Shown: positions 43,607-53,801 of the stretch, one piece after another | Position numbering within the stretch: the stretch's first letter is position 1 | Layout: every line of letters begins with the position of its first letter | Assembly: GCA_963989245.1 (NCBI GenBank) | Contig: OZ022345.1 | Coordinates: forward strand, 35,402,605 to 35,466,604 | Source: Nansenia antarctica | Taxonomy: Eukaryota; Chordata; Actinopteri; Argentiniformes; Microstomatidae | Direction of reading: 5' to 3' | Length of the DNA stretch: 64,000 nucleotides | Made by a program: the position numbers and the translations under genes | The notes under the pieces: model-generated | Database searches by the model: none | What the model was told of the DNA's origin: nothing | Seen by the model: only the letters and a program-made list of their open reading frames with translations

Positions 43607-44245
43607 GGGAACTTTGGACTTCTTCTCCTCCTCTCTCTTTTTTTCCCACACGGCGTCCAACTCGTCGCCAACCTGCTGCAGCTTGGCCTGGTCCTCTACC
43701 TGCTGCAGCTTGGTCTGGGAAAGCGAGAGCTGCTGACGAGAGGTGACCAGGTCCGTCTTCAGCGCGTCCACCTCCGCCCTGCTCCTCTCCTCAGCCTCAG
43801 CGGTGAGCAGGTTGGCGGCTATGAGGGAGGCCTTCTCCTTCTCCCACTGGCCTCTGTCCTCCTGGAGCTTCGTGCAGGCCTCATCCCTGCTCTTCTCCAG
43901 GTCCAGCAGGGCAGCCTCAGCTAGCTCACTGTCTTTGGCCCTGGCGTGTGCCTCCAGCAGGGCCCTCCACTTCTCCTTCTCCTCCGCCTTCACACGCTCA
44001 CACGCCTGGGCCACACAAGACATTTTGGGGGTCTGATCTCCCTCAGGCTCCTCACCCTGGTGGGCTGCTTTGACCAGCTGGGGAGCTGCTTTGACCTCCT
44101 GGACGCCTGCCTTCTCCTCCTGAGGGGCTGCCTTCTCCTTCTGAGGAGCTGCCTTCTCCTTCTGAGGGGCTGCCTTCTCCTCCTGAGGGGCTGCCTTCTC
44201 CTTCTGAGTCTTGGTCTTGTCACCCAAACAGACCTGCACGTAGGC
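43532..44245 (-). CDS. Uncharacterised gene copy 1, exon 7 (coiled coil)
   Basis: The acceptor is TTTCATGTACAG before 44245. A second in-phase AG allows a start at 44233. The open frame runs to TAG at 43534-43532. It encodes the KAAPQ heptads and the C-terminal coiled coil. Confidence 0.72.
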   Translation of the reverse strand, partial: AYVQVCLGDKTKTQKEKAAPQEEKAAPQKEKAAPQKEKAAPQEEKAGVQEVKAAPQLVKAAHQGEEPEGDQTPKMSCVAQACERVKAEEKEKWRALLEAHARAKDSELAEAALLDLEKSRDEACTKLQEDRGQWEKEKASLIAANLLTAEAEERSRAEVDALKTDLVTSRQQLSLSQTKLQQVEDQAKLQQVGDELDAVWEKKREEEKKSKVPYLECLGLGFGFGLVLGFGLKRLLG

Positions 44246-46594
44246 CTGTACATGAAAGAATTGTAGGCCAAAGTAATGTAAGTCAACTTCCAAGGACGTC
44301 TGGGCGACGCTCACCTACCCGCTCGGCCCACAGCCCACAGGAATTCTCCCGGTAGGCCAGCAATTTAATGTCAAATATTCCCCCTTATTTAAACCTGAAG
44401 TAAAGCAAGAAAACTTACCGGCATTGGGTCCCACACCGATGGTCCAGCCTGGACCTCCGGGCTGGCTGCTCTCTGGGCCTGGTTGTCCCTGGGGGCGGCC
44501 ATGATGGGGGCGGCCATGATGGGGGCAACCGTGGCCACAGAGGCATTGGTGGCCTCGTCACCCGAACAGACCTGCAGGAGCAGAACAGAGGAGGTGTGGC
44601 ATCATTCATGGCTGCATGGTTACACAACACTGGCATAACAGGGACGTGTGTGCTTATAGTGATGGTTACTCCTGAGACATCTACTGCCCCCCAGCACTGC
44701 GTCTCATGTTCCTGAAGACACCCGCTTTTTCCCCTCTACTGTGTCCCCTAAAAACTTCTATTGACCTCCTTGTACCGTTTCTCTGTCTCTCCAGTATATA
44801 TATATATATATTTTAAAAAAACACAACAACCTAACCTTAACGAATTACTAAACAGAGGGAACGGATTACTAAACCAAGGGAACGGATTCACACATCAAAT
44901 ATTTTTTTCTACCATGTGACCCCAGGGGGGCTCCGTACTGTCTCTCCAGTATATATATATATACTCTATGGACTGTAAACAGACAGAATTAAAGCATAAT
45001 TAAAAACACACCCCATAGCTATCTCATTTATTTTATTTATTTCTTTACCAGGGACAGTGCACATTAATCAACAAATCAGTTTCCACATCAATGTAAATGC
45101 GCCAGAGTTAGCTCATGAGCTAATGTCCATCTGTAGTCCCTGAGCAGGCTATTACAAAATGAATGGTGTAGTGTCATTAAAAACATCAGCAAGCACAACA
45201 AAACGACACAACAGGCAATACACTACATAACAATACAAGACAAAGCAAGACAATACAAGATAAGCAGGCACAGCAAAATGACGCAACATTGCAATACAGT
45301 ACAAAACAAGATAATACACAGATACATGACAAAGTGACGAATATAATTAAAAACAGTGTTTACGAGGAGTGCTTGAAATGAGTATGATTACTCATGATCA
45401 CAAATTTGGTTTAGTTTAAGCCACCTCTTAAGTTTAAGTTTAAAAGTTAGAAAGTTATTGCACTGTCTTAGATCAGTAGGAAGGGTATTCCTCATCTCAT
45501 AGAGCATACTGAACCTATACAACATAACATTATGTATTATTATCATCTGCTGTATTTACACTTGATTAAATATAATCACAGATACAATATAATGGATCAG
45601 CATTAAAGAAAATCAAACAGAGCATTTCAGATGGCTCTAATTTCTTACCACAGTGGCCAGGCGGTGTGGTCCAGGGCTACTGGTCAAGCCCACACATGCT
45701 TGTCTAAGCTTAGTCACCACCAGATACTTGAGGTACCTCTCCAAGCCTCCGTGGATAATGGCCTTGTCGAGGCCTGTGTTATGGTACAGCTCAGACAAGA
45801 CACTGTGGACAAGACCAGAGACTTGGGAGTGGTGGAGAAGGCCATGGCCAATCCCCTCTACTGCCTCGATCCAGGGGAAAGAGCAGAGGATCTTGTCCAC
45901 CTCACTTGTGCTGAGTTCCAGCTGTGGGTCCAGGCGAATGATGGTCTGCTGGAGGATCTGATGAACCACCCAGTTCAGACCCTCAAGGTGGTCAGGTACC
46001 TTCACAGCTACTATATCTTCCTTATACGCGATTTCGCTCACTGCGTCCCTGACAACTGCCCTGGCGTCGAAGACTGCCCTGGTACCGTCGAAGCTCAGGA
46101 GGCTGAAGGTCTTTGATTCCTCCTTGAACTTTCCGAAGACCACTCCCACCATGTCCCGTGACACGGCCTTGCTTAAGGCGGTGAGACGCGCCGTCGGGAC
46201 GTTGCCATACTGCTGTAGGTATTTCGTTGCGGCGCAGGCTACCAGCCCAGAGATCTCCTGGACAGCAGCACGCATTCTGGCCTCCATCTTGGCCCTATCA
46301 GACGGCCCGTCCTCTAAGAGATGTTTTAGCAATGACCTCACCACCTCTGGGATGAGGACCTTCTTGGCAGAGTTGAGGAAGGTCTGCCTCTTCACCGGGA
46401 CTACCGGGCCTCTCTTTCCGGGCCTCTTGTCCCCCTTGAGCCCAGCGGCCATGATGGAGGCTGGCAACCCAGAGAAGACAGGAAGGAGGATCCGGCTCAC
46501 ACCCATTTCTGCTGCCGGGCGGAGCTTCTCTAAGAACAGCTGCAGCCCCTCTGTGGTTATCTTTATAACAGAGAGAGAGAGAGAAAGAGAAGGA

Positions 46595-46637
<43 letters not shown>

Positions 46638-46674
46638 TGAGAAAGAGAGAGAGAGAGAGGGAGAGAGAAAGAGA

Positions 46675-46769
<95 letters not shown>

Positions 46770-47319
46770 TTAACTCAACCAAGGTTTCTCTGGTGTTCCT
46801 GGAGCAGACAACAGGATGTGGTGATACATACTGTTCTGCAGAACCGCATTGAGAGGTGCTGCTCTCTGAAGAGCTCCTTCTCCATCTTCTCCAGACAGAG
46901 GAGCCTCTGTCCATTCCAGGCCTGTAAAACAGCATTATGTTAGCTTCAACATCTGCATTGTTACATAGAGATGAGGCACTGACTGGTCCATTGTTTATTG
47001 ACGTTGACAGACATGCTAAATGTTATTGCTTACCCTACCTACAACGTTAAAGTCATTAGCTACCATCTCTGTGATTTTCTGTGGATATGTATGTAGGCCT
47101 ACTATGCTATAGTCCTTACCACTTCAGCTACATAGAGCTCCCCTAACTCTGCTTTCAGAGGGAAGTCGTGACACCTATGAAAAAATAAATATGTCAGATT
47201 TCTCTCTCTCTCTATCTCTCTCTCTCTCTCTCTCTCCCCCATCCATACGGATGAAGAATGATGTTTATTCAGCCACCTTTCAGTTCAGTGGAAATGTTTG
47301 TCTTCTCTCTGTCTCTCTC

Positions 47320-47353
<34 letters not shown>

Positions 47354-48598
47354 CCTCTCTGTCTCTCTCTCTCTCTCTCCCTCTCTGTCTCTCTCTCTCT
47401 CTCTCTCCCTCTCTGTCTCTCTCTCTCCCTCTCTGTCTCTCTCTCTCCCTCTCTGTCTCTCTCTCTCTCTCTCCCTCTCTGTCTCTCTCTCTCCCTCTCT
47501 GTCTCTCTCTCTCCCTCTCTGTCTCTCTCTCTCTCTCTCTCCCTCTCTGTCTCTCTCTCCCCCCCTCTCTCTCTCTGTCTGTCTTTCTCTCTATGTGTGT
47601 CTCTCTCTCCCTCTCTCTCTCCCTCTCCCTCTCTCTCTCTCTATCTTTCCATCTATGAATCACATTATGCATCATATGATTAATTGAACACATCTATTTT
47701 CTCACTTTTAGAGTGAATTGTACTATATAATAGGCTACAGTTTAGCAAGCTGTTGACAAGTATCTATTTCTGAGCACCAAAGCTTAACTTACTCATCCAG
47801 GAAGACCCTCCCAGCCATCAGCCAGTCCTTCATGTGGTCCAGGGTGATGTTGGACGGGACTTTCCCCTTGTCCTTCATGAGAAGGAAGTATCTCATGAGC
47901 TTTTTCTGCAATATAGAGTTCTCCATTAGTGCCTAAAACAGTACATATTGTTGATATTGGCAAAACAAAAATATGTTTAATTATACAACAGTTAGTTCCG
48001 ACCAAGTAATTTGATTGGACAAGAGGCATTCCATGAGTTACGATATAGTATAACAGCACTGGGACTTTTAACCATATGTATCACTCCGCCGCACAGGTGT
48101 TAAATTACCGTTAATTAGACTACATTCACACATGCCACCAAAGCGACTGTCAACCGAGTCATATTTCACTGGTTGCACAATACATGGAAATGTACAAATA
48201 AATGTACACGATACAAAGTAGCTAGCCACGATACGAAGTAGCTAGTTTGTGTTCAGGTTACTAGGCAACAGTCCAGTTGAACAGTCCCGTTGCGGAACTA
48301 TTTTTTCTTGACGGAGCCAAAATAAATTATTGAATAAACAAACAAATAATAATCTGTTGTCACTTATTACTGTTAACTAATAAATTGCGCTGTAGAACTG
48401 TTGTATAAAAGCAATATCACACTCGAGGTACTGCGGCCTCGTACCTACGACCGAATCACAGCCGTGCTATTCAGTATAACACACTCCCTCTCGTGTGATA
48501 TTGCTTAATTGAATTATTCAACAAAACAAACTTACCTCAGCCAGAAACTGTGCCATATCCACCGAGGATAAAGCTGTATTGGGCAGAGCGCCATCCAT
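43532..48598 (-). CDS. Uncharacterised 708-residue coiled-coil protein, copy 1 (seven exons)
   Basis: The exons are 48598-48536, 47932-47793, 47174-47120, 46921-46832, 46560-45649, 44571-44419 and 44245-43532. They total 2127 nt with matching phases and GT-AG junctions. I do not recognise the family. Residues 1-116 are mostly charged and helical (QKKLMRYFLLMKDKGKVPSN, EKMEKELFREQHL). Residues 117-420 (one exon) form a helical domain with a basic stretch (KGDKRPGKRGPVVPVKR, 158-174) that could be a nuclear localisation signal. Residues 421-471 hold a PIMAAPIMAAP motif. The last exon has four or five KAAPQ(E/K)E heptads, then a long coiled coil (ERVKAEEKEKWRALLEAHA, LQQVEDQAKLQQVGDELDAV). The C-terminus (LECLGLGFGFGLVLGFG) is encoded by telomere-like DNA. 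A minus-strand AATAAA lies at 43335-43330. The last-exon start (44245 or 44233) is uncertain. Confidence 0.78.
44419..44571 (-). CDS. Uncharacterised gene copy 1, exon 6
   Basis: The acceptor is CTCCTGCAG before 44571 and the donor is ATGCCG|GTAAGT after 44419. It encodes 51 residues (VCSGDEATNASVATV, PIMAAPIMAAP, SVWDPMP). Its start resembles the start of exon 7 (VCLGDKTKT), so the two may descend from an exon duplication. Confidence 0.72.
45014..45535 (-). pseudogene. LINE 3' fragment in the gene's intron
   Basis: On the minus strand a frame ending near 45395 reads MLYEMRNTLPTDLRQCNNFL and then KLKLKRWLKLNQICDHE, an RT C-terminal tail. It is followed by a 3' region ending GGTAAAGAAATAAATAAAAT. 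The matching piece in copy 2 is about 56763-57285, so the insertion predates the duplication. Confidence 0.65.
45649..46560 (-). CDS. Uncharacterised gene copy 1, exon 5 (main domain)
   Basis: The acceptor is TTATAAAG before 46560, and its pyrimidine tract is the long CT microsatellite. The donor is ACTGTG|GTAAGA after 45649. It encodes 304 residues, residues 117-420. The open frame extends upstream through the microsatellite as poly-Ser/Leu, but that part is intron. Confidence 0.82.
46568..46771. repeat. (GA)n microsatellite next to the exon 5 acceptor
   Basis: About 200 bp of GA with AAAG and GGGA interruptions. On the transcribed strand it is (CT)n immediately upstream of the exon 5 acceptor. 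The corresponding tract in copy 2 is only about 131 bp (58321-58451). Confidence 0.95.
46832..46921 (-). CDS. Uncharacterised gene copy 1, exon 4
   Basis: The acceptor is GTTTTACAG before 46921 and the donor is AACA|GTATGT after 46832. It encodes 30 residues (AWNGQRLLCLEKMEKELF to MRFCRT), phase 0 at both ends. Confidence 0.75.
47120..47174 (-). CDS. Uncharacterised gene copy 1, exon 3
   Basis: The acceptor is TTTTTTCATAG before 47174 and the donor is GAAGTG|GTAAGG after 47120. It reads CHDFPLKAELGELYVAEV once joined to the two bases from exon 2. Confidence 0.75.
47201..47652. repeat. (CT)n compound microsatellite
   Basis: CT runs are broken by CCCTCTCTGT blocks. The equivalent in copy 2 (58882-59322) differs in unit number. 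It lies in the intron between exons 2 and 3. Confidence 0.95.
47793..47932 (-). CDS. Uncharacterised gene copy 1, exon 2
   Basis: The acceptor is TGTTTTAG before 47932 and the donor is GATGA|GTAAGT after 47793. It reads ALMENSILQKKLMRYFLL to AGRVFLD and leaves two bases for the next codon. Confidence 0.78.
48536..48598 (-). CDS. Uncharacterised gene copy 1, exon 1 (start codon)
   Basis: The ATG at 48598-48596 opens 21 codons (MDGALPNTALSSVD and on to FLAE), with donor GAG|GTAAGT at 48536. A CTCTAG just upstream may be an acceptor for a leader exon. Copy 2 has four extra bases between this AG and the ATG. Confidence 0.72.
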
Positions 48599-49800
48599 TT
48601 CCTAGAGAATAACAGTAATTTAACTCAATAATAACAAATAATTTTACACAGAAATAAGCAAAAGTCAGCTAGTTAGTCATGTGAGAATATACACACCTGA
48701 CAAAGAATAATAAATGGTCACTTTAAATTGTAATAATTTAGCTACTTAAAAGAAAGTGTTATGTTATATCTATTATAAGAGCTTTAGACGATAGCTTTAA
48801 GTAGACGATATGTAGATACCAAAGTGTTCTATCTAGAATGCTTGAATGCGTTCTAATTTGTTGCACTGTGACGCGCTCATTGTTACATGACGCACGGCTC
48901 AGGCCATGTTCTTATGGAAGGCCATCAACTTCTCATCGCGTCTCCTCCATCCACCACTCAAAACGAGAATATATAGGAGGGAAAACCTATATTATCTTCT
49001 CCTACAATGTGTTTTTCAGTTTGACACGAGTGGAGGACGGAGGAGAGGACGCGAGGAGCCGTGTTCCTAATAGTTGAGAAAAGGCTACAGAGAGAACATA
49101 AGGGTTTTACGCCTGACAACATTATGCACCAATGTCGCCGCTAGGGGGCTCAGCCTACCCAAATGTTCTTTGGGATTCGCGTCGCCGACATTGTGATCTT
49201 TCGGATTAGAGATAATAATAAATAAATAAAACGTGTAGACTGTTCTCCATCCTCCCCTAACTCAGAATCTATAATTGTCATAGACATGTCACGCTGGGTT
49301 GAGAGAAAACAGAATATAGTTCTTATCTATCTTTAATATAATGAAGGCTTATTCCATATTCACACCTTTGCATTATCTATTTGAGATTATCTATGGAAGA
49401 TGTTGATTGGTTCTGTAGCAAATGTTTATATTCACTTGGAATAAATTAGTAGATAGGAAGTGGAATGTTTCAATTCTAGTGTACAGTGTACTCTGTCTTT
49501 TCTAATTTGCTCAGGTTATACATAACCTGTCAATATTAGGTTATACATAACCTGTCAAAAAGGTTTAAATAATAAAGGAATGACCTGAAATCAAAATAAA
49601 AGGGGGAGGCTCCAGACTAAACTATCATAATGCCTTATGTCTGAGGTGATCAACTCATATGAACAAAGATGACCTAGAATAGCAAAACAATATTAGTGCA
49701 GAAGGTATGTCAAAGAAAGTAGTTATTTTATTTAAAAATATATATACAGTATTTACATTATATACATTGTATACCAACACATACAGTATTACTGACCATA
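48599..49800 (-). promoter_or_regulatory. Upstream region of uncharacterised gene copy 1
   Basis: No ORF is convincing here. A TATATATT-like stretch lies near 48968-48977 on the minus strand. Two AGGTTAT-AC-ATAACCT palindromes sit 28 bp apart (49514 and 49542). All of this is preserved in copy 2. The promoter role is a guess. Confidence 0.3.
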
Positions 49801-49839
49801 CATACAAATACTGTCAATGGCTAAACATATTACAGTGGT

Positions 49840-50090
49840 AACCACTCTCATTTCACAGTGAGGGTTGCTGGCATCATATCTAAGGTGCCTACCACTGCCG
49901 TTGTGCTCTTGAGCAAGGCACTTAACCCCTAACTGCTCCAGGGGCACCGAAGATGGCTGACCCTGTGCCCAGAGCCCAGAGCTCTGTTCTCCCTGAGGGG
50001 AAATTTGTGCACAAACTATTTCGTTGTCTCAGTACTTGTGTTCTGTTCAATGACAATAAAGTTTAATCTCTTAATCTTAATCTTAACATT
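49840..50090 (+). repeat. SINE/LINE-tail type interspersed repeat
   Basis: GAGCAAGGCACTTAACCCCT and a tail TGACAATAAAGTTTAATCTC resemble a common teleost SINE/L2-type 3' unit. The right edge of the duplication (49923) lies inside it. Confidence 0.55.
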
Positions 50091-50844
50091 GACTCAAAGT
50101 CCAACTGCCACATGAATATCTATCGTATGCATCCTATCGCATTGTTTAGGTGGCTACATACAACATAGTGCTTGGTTGACATTACAGGAAGAATCAATAT
50201 CATTGATATCATCAAGTTGCATATACAGTATTTTGTTTTGTTTTACACAGGGGTTCTTTTTCATTAGTATTAGTGACAGGAAAAGATGGCTGCCGTGAAA
50301 GGCCTTGTATAAAAATAAAAAATAAAATCATCACATTTTTAGGGATCAAAATTGTGTTATGGACGGATACGACTTCACATAAAATCAATACTTGTGTGAT
50401 CCTTTAACAACATTATTTGATTTTTTCAAATTATCATTTCATTTCCCCACTCTATTAGACAGAATCACGCTATAATTAGTCGCTACTTGGTTTTCAGGTG
50501 TGGATTCCCCCCCCTCCCTTTTTTTGAACTCCTCCCTTTCCTTTTTCTATTTAAACTTCCTCTTCCTGGTTCACTCTTCAATTCTCCCTGATGAAGGCAC
50601 AGTGTGCTGTGAACGTTGAGCTTTTTCTTTCTTTTAAGCCTTTTATGATATCAGTCTTGCTTGACTTTTAAAAAAAAAACATTCTTGATAGGTTGGGACA
50701 GAACCCATATCTACCTTTTAAATTCATTATTCCTGTCAGTAGTTTGCACAAATAATTTTGGACAAACAAATTGCCTTTGCACATGGTTGGGGGAGGTGGA
50801 ATTAAGTCTCTCCAAATTTTGAGACTCTCACACATTGAGAGTGT

Positions 50845-50846
<2 letters not shown>
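50091..50846. other. Spacer sequence, no gene recognised
   Basis: AT-rich. It includes the left copy of a 63-bp direct repeat (50404-50466). The stretch CTCCCTGATGAAGGCACAGT plus GTGCTGTGAACG near 50586 looks like a common interspersed repeat, but I cannot name it. Confidence 0.4.
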
Positions 50847-50913
<67 letters not shown>

Positions 50914-51292
50914 AGTGAGTTTTGCACTTTAAAAGCACCTTGTGTGTTTCTTCAAATCACAGAGGTTGGGACAGAACCCATATCTACATTTTAAATTAAT
51001 TATTCCTGTCAGTAGTTTGTACAAACAAATTGCCTTTGCACATGGTTGGGGGAGGGGAAATTAAGTCTCTCCAAATGTTGAGACTCTCTTACACATTGAG
51101 TGTGTGGTGTGTGTGGAGTGAGTTTTGCACTTTAAAAGCACCTTGTGTGTTTCTTCAAATCACAGTTGAGTGTGGAGTGAGTTTTGCACTTTAAAAGCAC
51201 CGTGTGTGTTTCTTTAAATCACAGTTGAGTGGAGTGAGTTTTGCACTTCAAAAGCACCTTGGTGTGTTTCTTCAAATGTGAATTTGGTGTAC
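50694..51292. repeat. (TG)n and nested tandem duplications
   Basis: (TG)n lies at 50847-50911. A block beginning GTTGGGACAGAACCCATATC occurs at about 50692 and again at about 50967. The unit GGAGTGAGTTTTGCACTT with AAAAGCACC(T/G)TG occurs four times (about 50911, 51115, 51172, 51231). Confidence 0.88.
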
Positions 51293-51490
51293 TTTTACAG
51301 TCCTTGGTTTGAGAGGGACGTTCTTTCCACCCCTGCTTCAAGGCAAAACATTTTTTTTTCTAAAAACAAATACAAATAGATATGACAGGAATAATAGTCA
51401 GCAGGCCTTGAATTTAGGTCTATATTTCTTCTTTGATCTTTTATCTTCTTAAAGTCTTTTAGTTTAGCTAGCATCCATTGAACACTTACC

Positions 51491-51859
51491 ATGAGCGACG
51501 AGTGGACCGCGGTCCGTCGACGGAGACGGGCTTCTCGGCAGGGGCATCTGTCTGGGGGAGGGTCCGGAGGGCCTCAAGCGCAGTATCTACTAAAAAATCA
51601 ACAACAACATCAACCTCCCAGAGTTGAAAAACAACTTTTCAAATTACTCCAGGCTACTCACCATGCTGAAGTGATCAGTAGATCTCTGGAAACAGGACAG
51701 TTTCCAGTGGGGATGATGAAACAAGTTAATAGACTAACATTCTTTATTAAACCCTCATCTCCCCATCCTGACACAAATCACAGAGTGAAACTTAACACAG
51801 ATGAGTGGATGGTTAATAACTTGAACATTCTCAAAGAAATTATTTTGGGGATAGTATAG
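51491..51859 (+). CDS. Hypothetical 122-residue protein, possible retroelement ORF1 fragment
   Basis: It opens with a strongly basic N-terminus (MSDEWTAVRRRRRASRQ), followed by a Gly-rich patch and a helical-looking stretch (VEKQLFKLLQATHHAEVISR). I do not recognise it. It stands alone, with no neighbour on this strand, and ends shortly before the right copy of a 63-bp direct repeat (51901-51963). A remnant of a mobile element's small nucleic-acid-binding protein is plausible but unproven. Confidence 0.4.
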   Translation: MSDEWTAVRRRRRASRQGHLSGGGSGGPQAQYLLKNQQQHQPPRVEKQLFKLLQATHHAEVISRSLETGQFPVGMMKQVNRLTFFIKPSSPHPDTNHRVKLNTDEWMVNNLNILKEIILGIV

Positions 51860-52087
51860 GAGTGTAGTAAAAACATTTTGGTTTATGGATCTGGGACCCC
51901 TTAACAACATTATTTGATTTTTTCAAATTATCATTTCATTTCCCCACTCTATTAGACAAAATCATATGGAGGACCAAGTCTGCCAAAATTAACAATAAAT
52001 ATATAGACACATAAATGAATGTATGAACAAATAAATCAATGAATACACACAGTATAACGCAATACATTTCTATATGTATTTATTATT

Positions 52088-52262
52088 TTCCACATTCATT
52101 CTTTCTTTTCCACATTGTTTTCCACATTCATCCTTTCTTTTCCACATTGTTTTCCACATTCATTCTTTCTTTTCCACATTGTTTTCCACATTCATTCTTT
52201 CTTTTCCACATTATTTTCCACATTCATTCTTTCTTTTCCACATTCATGCTTTCATTCTTTCC
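52088..52262. repeat. Minisatellite, TTTTCCACATT / CATTCTTTC units
   Basis: About six tandem units combining TTTTCCACATT and CATTCTTTC, around 29-31 bp each. No conserved frame. From 52263 to 52540 I see nothing recognisable. Confidence 0.9.
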
Positions 52263-52539
52263 CCGATTATCAGTAATGTATGCAAATATAGGGGCGTGTC
52301 TTGCATGTTGTCCTCGCCCCACGCATTTTCATTGGTTGATACCGCGTGTGACGTGGAAAAAGCGACAATGTTGACATTTTTCATTGTTAACATACTGTGT
52401 TCAAAACGGTGAAGAACACGTTCAAAACAAAATGATTTGGTGCCTTTTTGCAGTAATCATATTCCTATCATATATGACAGAAAGCTCACAATAAACAGTT
52501 TTTTTGCACAGTGTTTGAGTGACTGTTATTTTGCACTCT

Positions 52540-53226
52540 GTTAATTGTTAATTGTTAATTGTTAATTTTATTTATAATGCGCCCCCCATCCAACTTTTAC
52601 ATCGGCCCGGGGCGCAGCCCGGGTAAAGGAACAGATAAAGACAAGGACAAGGAACACAGAAAGCAAACAGACACAGACTACTTAAACGAACATCTCAAGG
52701 GATACAATTTACAACAAATAGGGAGTAGACTTAGGGAACATCATTGACGAAGAGGTGGGTTTTTAACTTGGCTCTAAAGGAGTCCAGAGTGGGGGCAGAC
52801 TTGATGGCGGAAGGGAGCGCGTTCCACAGGGTCGGTGCTATCACCGCAAAGGCACGGTCACCCTTCCTCTTGAGGTTGGTGCGGGGGACCCTCAGGCTGA
52901 GTTGGGCGTCGGACCTGAGTCTGGGCCTTGAGGTGGAAGACAAGTCCAGGAGGTCCTTGATGTAGGGTGGGGCGAGACTGTTGAGAGCTTTGTAGACAAA
53001 GGTGCAGATCTTGAACTTCACTCTCTTCTTTACTGGGAGCCAGTGAAGGGAGATGAGGACAGGGGAGATGTGGTCCCTCATTTTAGTGCCTGACAACAGC
53101 CTGGCAGCGGCATTTTGGACTAGCTGCAGGCGGTAGATGGTCTTATCAGGAAGTCCAGCATAGAGTGAGTTGCAGTAGTCGAGCCTAGATGAAATTAGCA
53201 TGAGGACGACCAGGGTCCAAGACATC
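52540..53226 (-). pseudogene. 5'-truncated LINE inserted in a Gypsy element
   Basis: The frame 53225-52731 reads SSRLDYCNSLYAGLPDKTIY, LQLVQNAAARLLSG, SLHWLPVKKRVKFKI and TLWNALPSAIKSAPT. This is the region after the RT in L2/Rex-type LINEs. Its 3' side ends in TTAATTG repeats (52538-52566). At 53226 it abuts Gypsy coding sequence on the opposite strand. Confidence 0.85.
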
Positions 53227-53801
53227 TTACACAGGGGACAGGATTCCTGTGTTAGGCCAGATACAGGTACCGGTCAAGTATGAAGGAAGAGAGTGGATGT
53301 TACCACTGCTCATAGTAAAAGGCGACAAGACAGCCTTACTTGGCCGCAACTGGCTGAAACAGATAAAGCTGAACTGGGCAGAGATCTTCAGTGTGAAAAA
53401 TGACAAGCCAGTGAGTACACCTACACTCACAGCCCTCCTAGAGAAGCACAAAGGACTGTTCAAGGATGGCTATGGAAAGATGCAGGGTTTCCAAGCGAAG
53501 GTCAGAGTTCAAGAGGGAACCAATCCTAGGTTCCACAAGCCCCGCCCTGTTCCCTATGCTTTAAAGGAAGCTGTAGAGAAGGAACTAGAACGCCTGGAGA
53601 AGAATGGCATAATCTCAAAAGTGGATAGGAGCGACTGGGCTGCCCCTATTGTCGTGGTTCCCAAGAAAGACCGCAGTGTGAGGATATGCGGAGACTACAA
53701 GGTCACAATAAACCAGAGTATTCAGAAGGAAGAATACCCACTGCCAAACGTCGAGGATCTGTTTGCCACCCTAGCCGGGGGTAAGGTTTTCAGTAAGGTA
53801 C
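53227..53801 (+). pseudogene. Gypsy-type retrotransposon protease-to-RT fragment
   Basis: It reads protease C-terminal sequence (TALLGRNWLKQIKLNW), the linker, then RT (RVQEGTNPRFHKPRPVPYAL, VEKELERLEKNGIISKVDRS, DWAAPIVVVPKKDRSVRICG, LPNVEDLFATLAGGKVFSK). The sequence switches at 53802 to the duplicated segment, just before the first catalytic Asp of RT would appear. No integrase, RNase H or LTRs are seen. It is dead. Confidence 0.9.

Larger units (their letters stand above)
42055..49923. repeat. Segmental duplication, copy 1 (about 7.87 kb)
   Basis: It aligns with 53802-61597 in direct orientation. Outside microsatellites I see only a few single-base differences per kilobase. Length differences come mainly from the GA and CT tracts at 46.6 and 47.2 kb. 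It contains a whole seven-exon gene on the minus strand and about 1 kb upstream of it. Confidence 0.97.

Noticed and set aside
43990..44286. Arg-rich minus-strand frame (RRRRQPLRRRRQ)
   Set aside because: Alternative frame of the KAAPQ repeat exon. The KAAPQ frame joins correctly to the upstream exons.
45631..46852. Plus-strand ORFs opposite exon 5 of the uncharacterised gene
   Set aside because: They are antisense shadows. The minus-strand frame has proper splice sites and is repeated with consistent phase in both copies.
47191..47693. Ser/Leu-rich and Arg/Glu-rich open frames
   Set aside because: These are translations of CT/GA microsatellites in all frames and not genes. The same applies to 58931-59357.
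48838..49077. 79-codon plus-strand ORF upstream of the gene, repeated at 60512-60751
   Set aside because: No codon signal, no homology that I recognise, and preservation is explained by the recent duplication.
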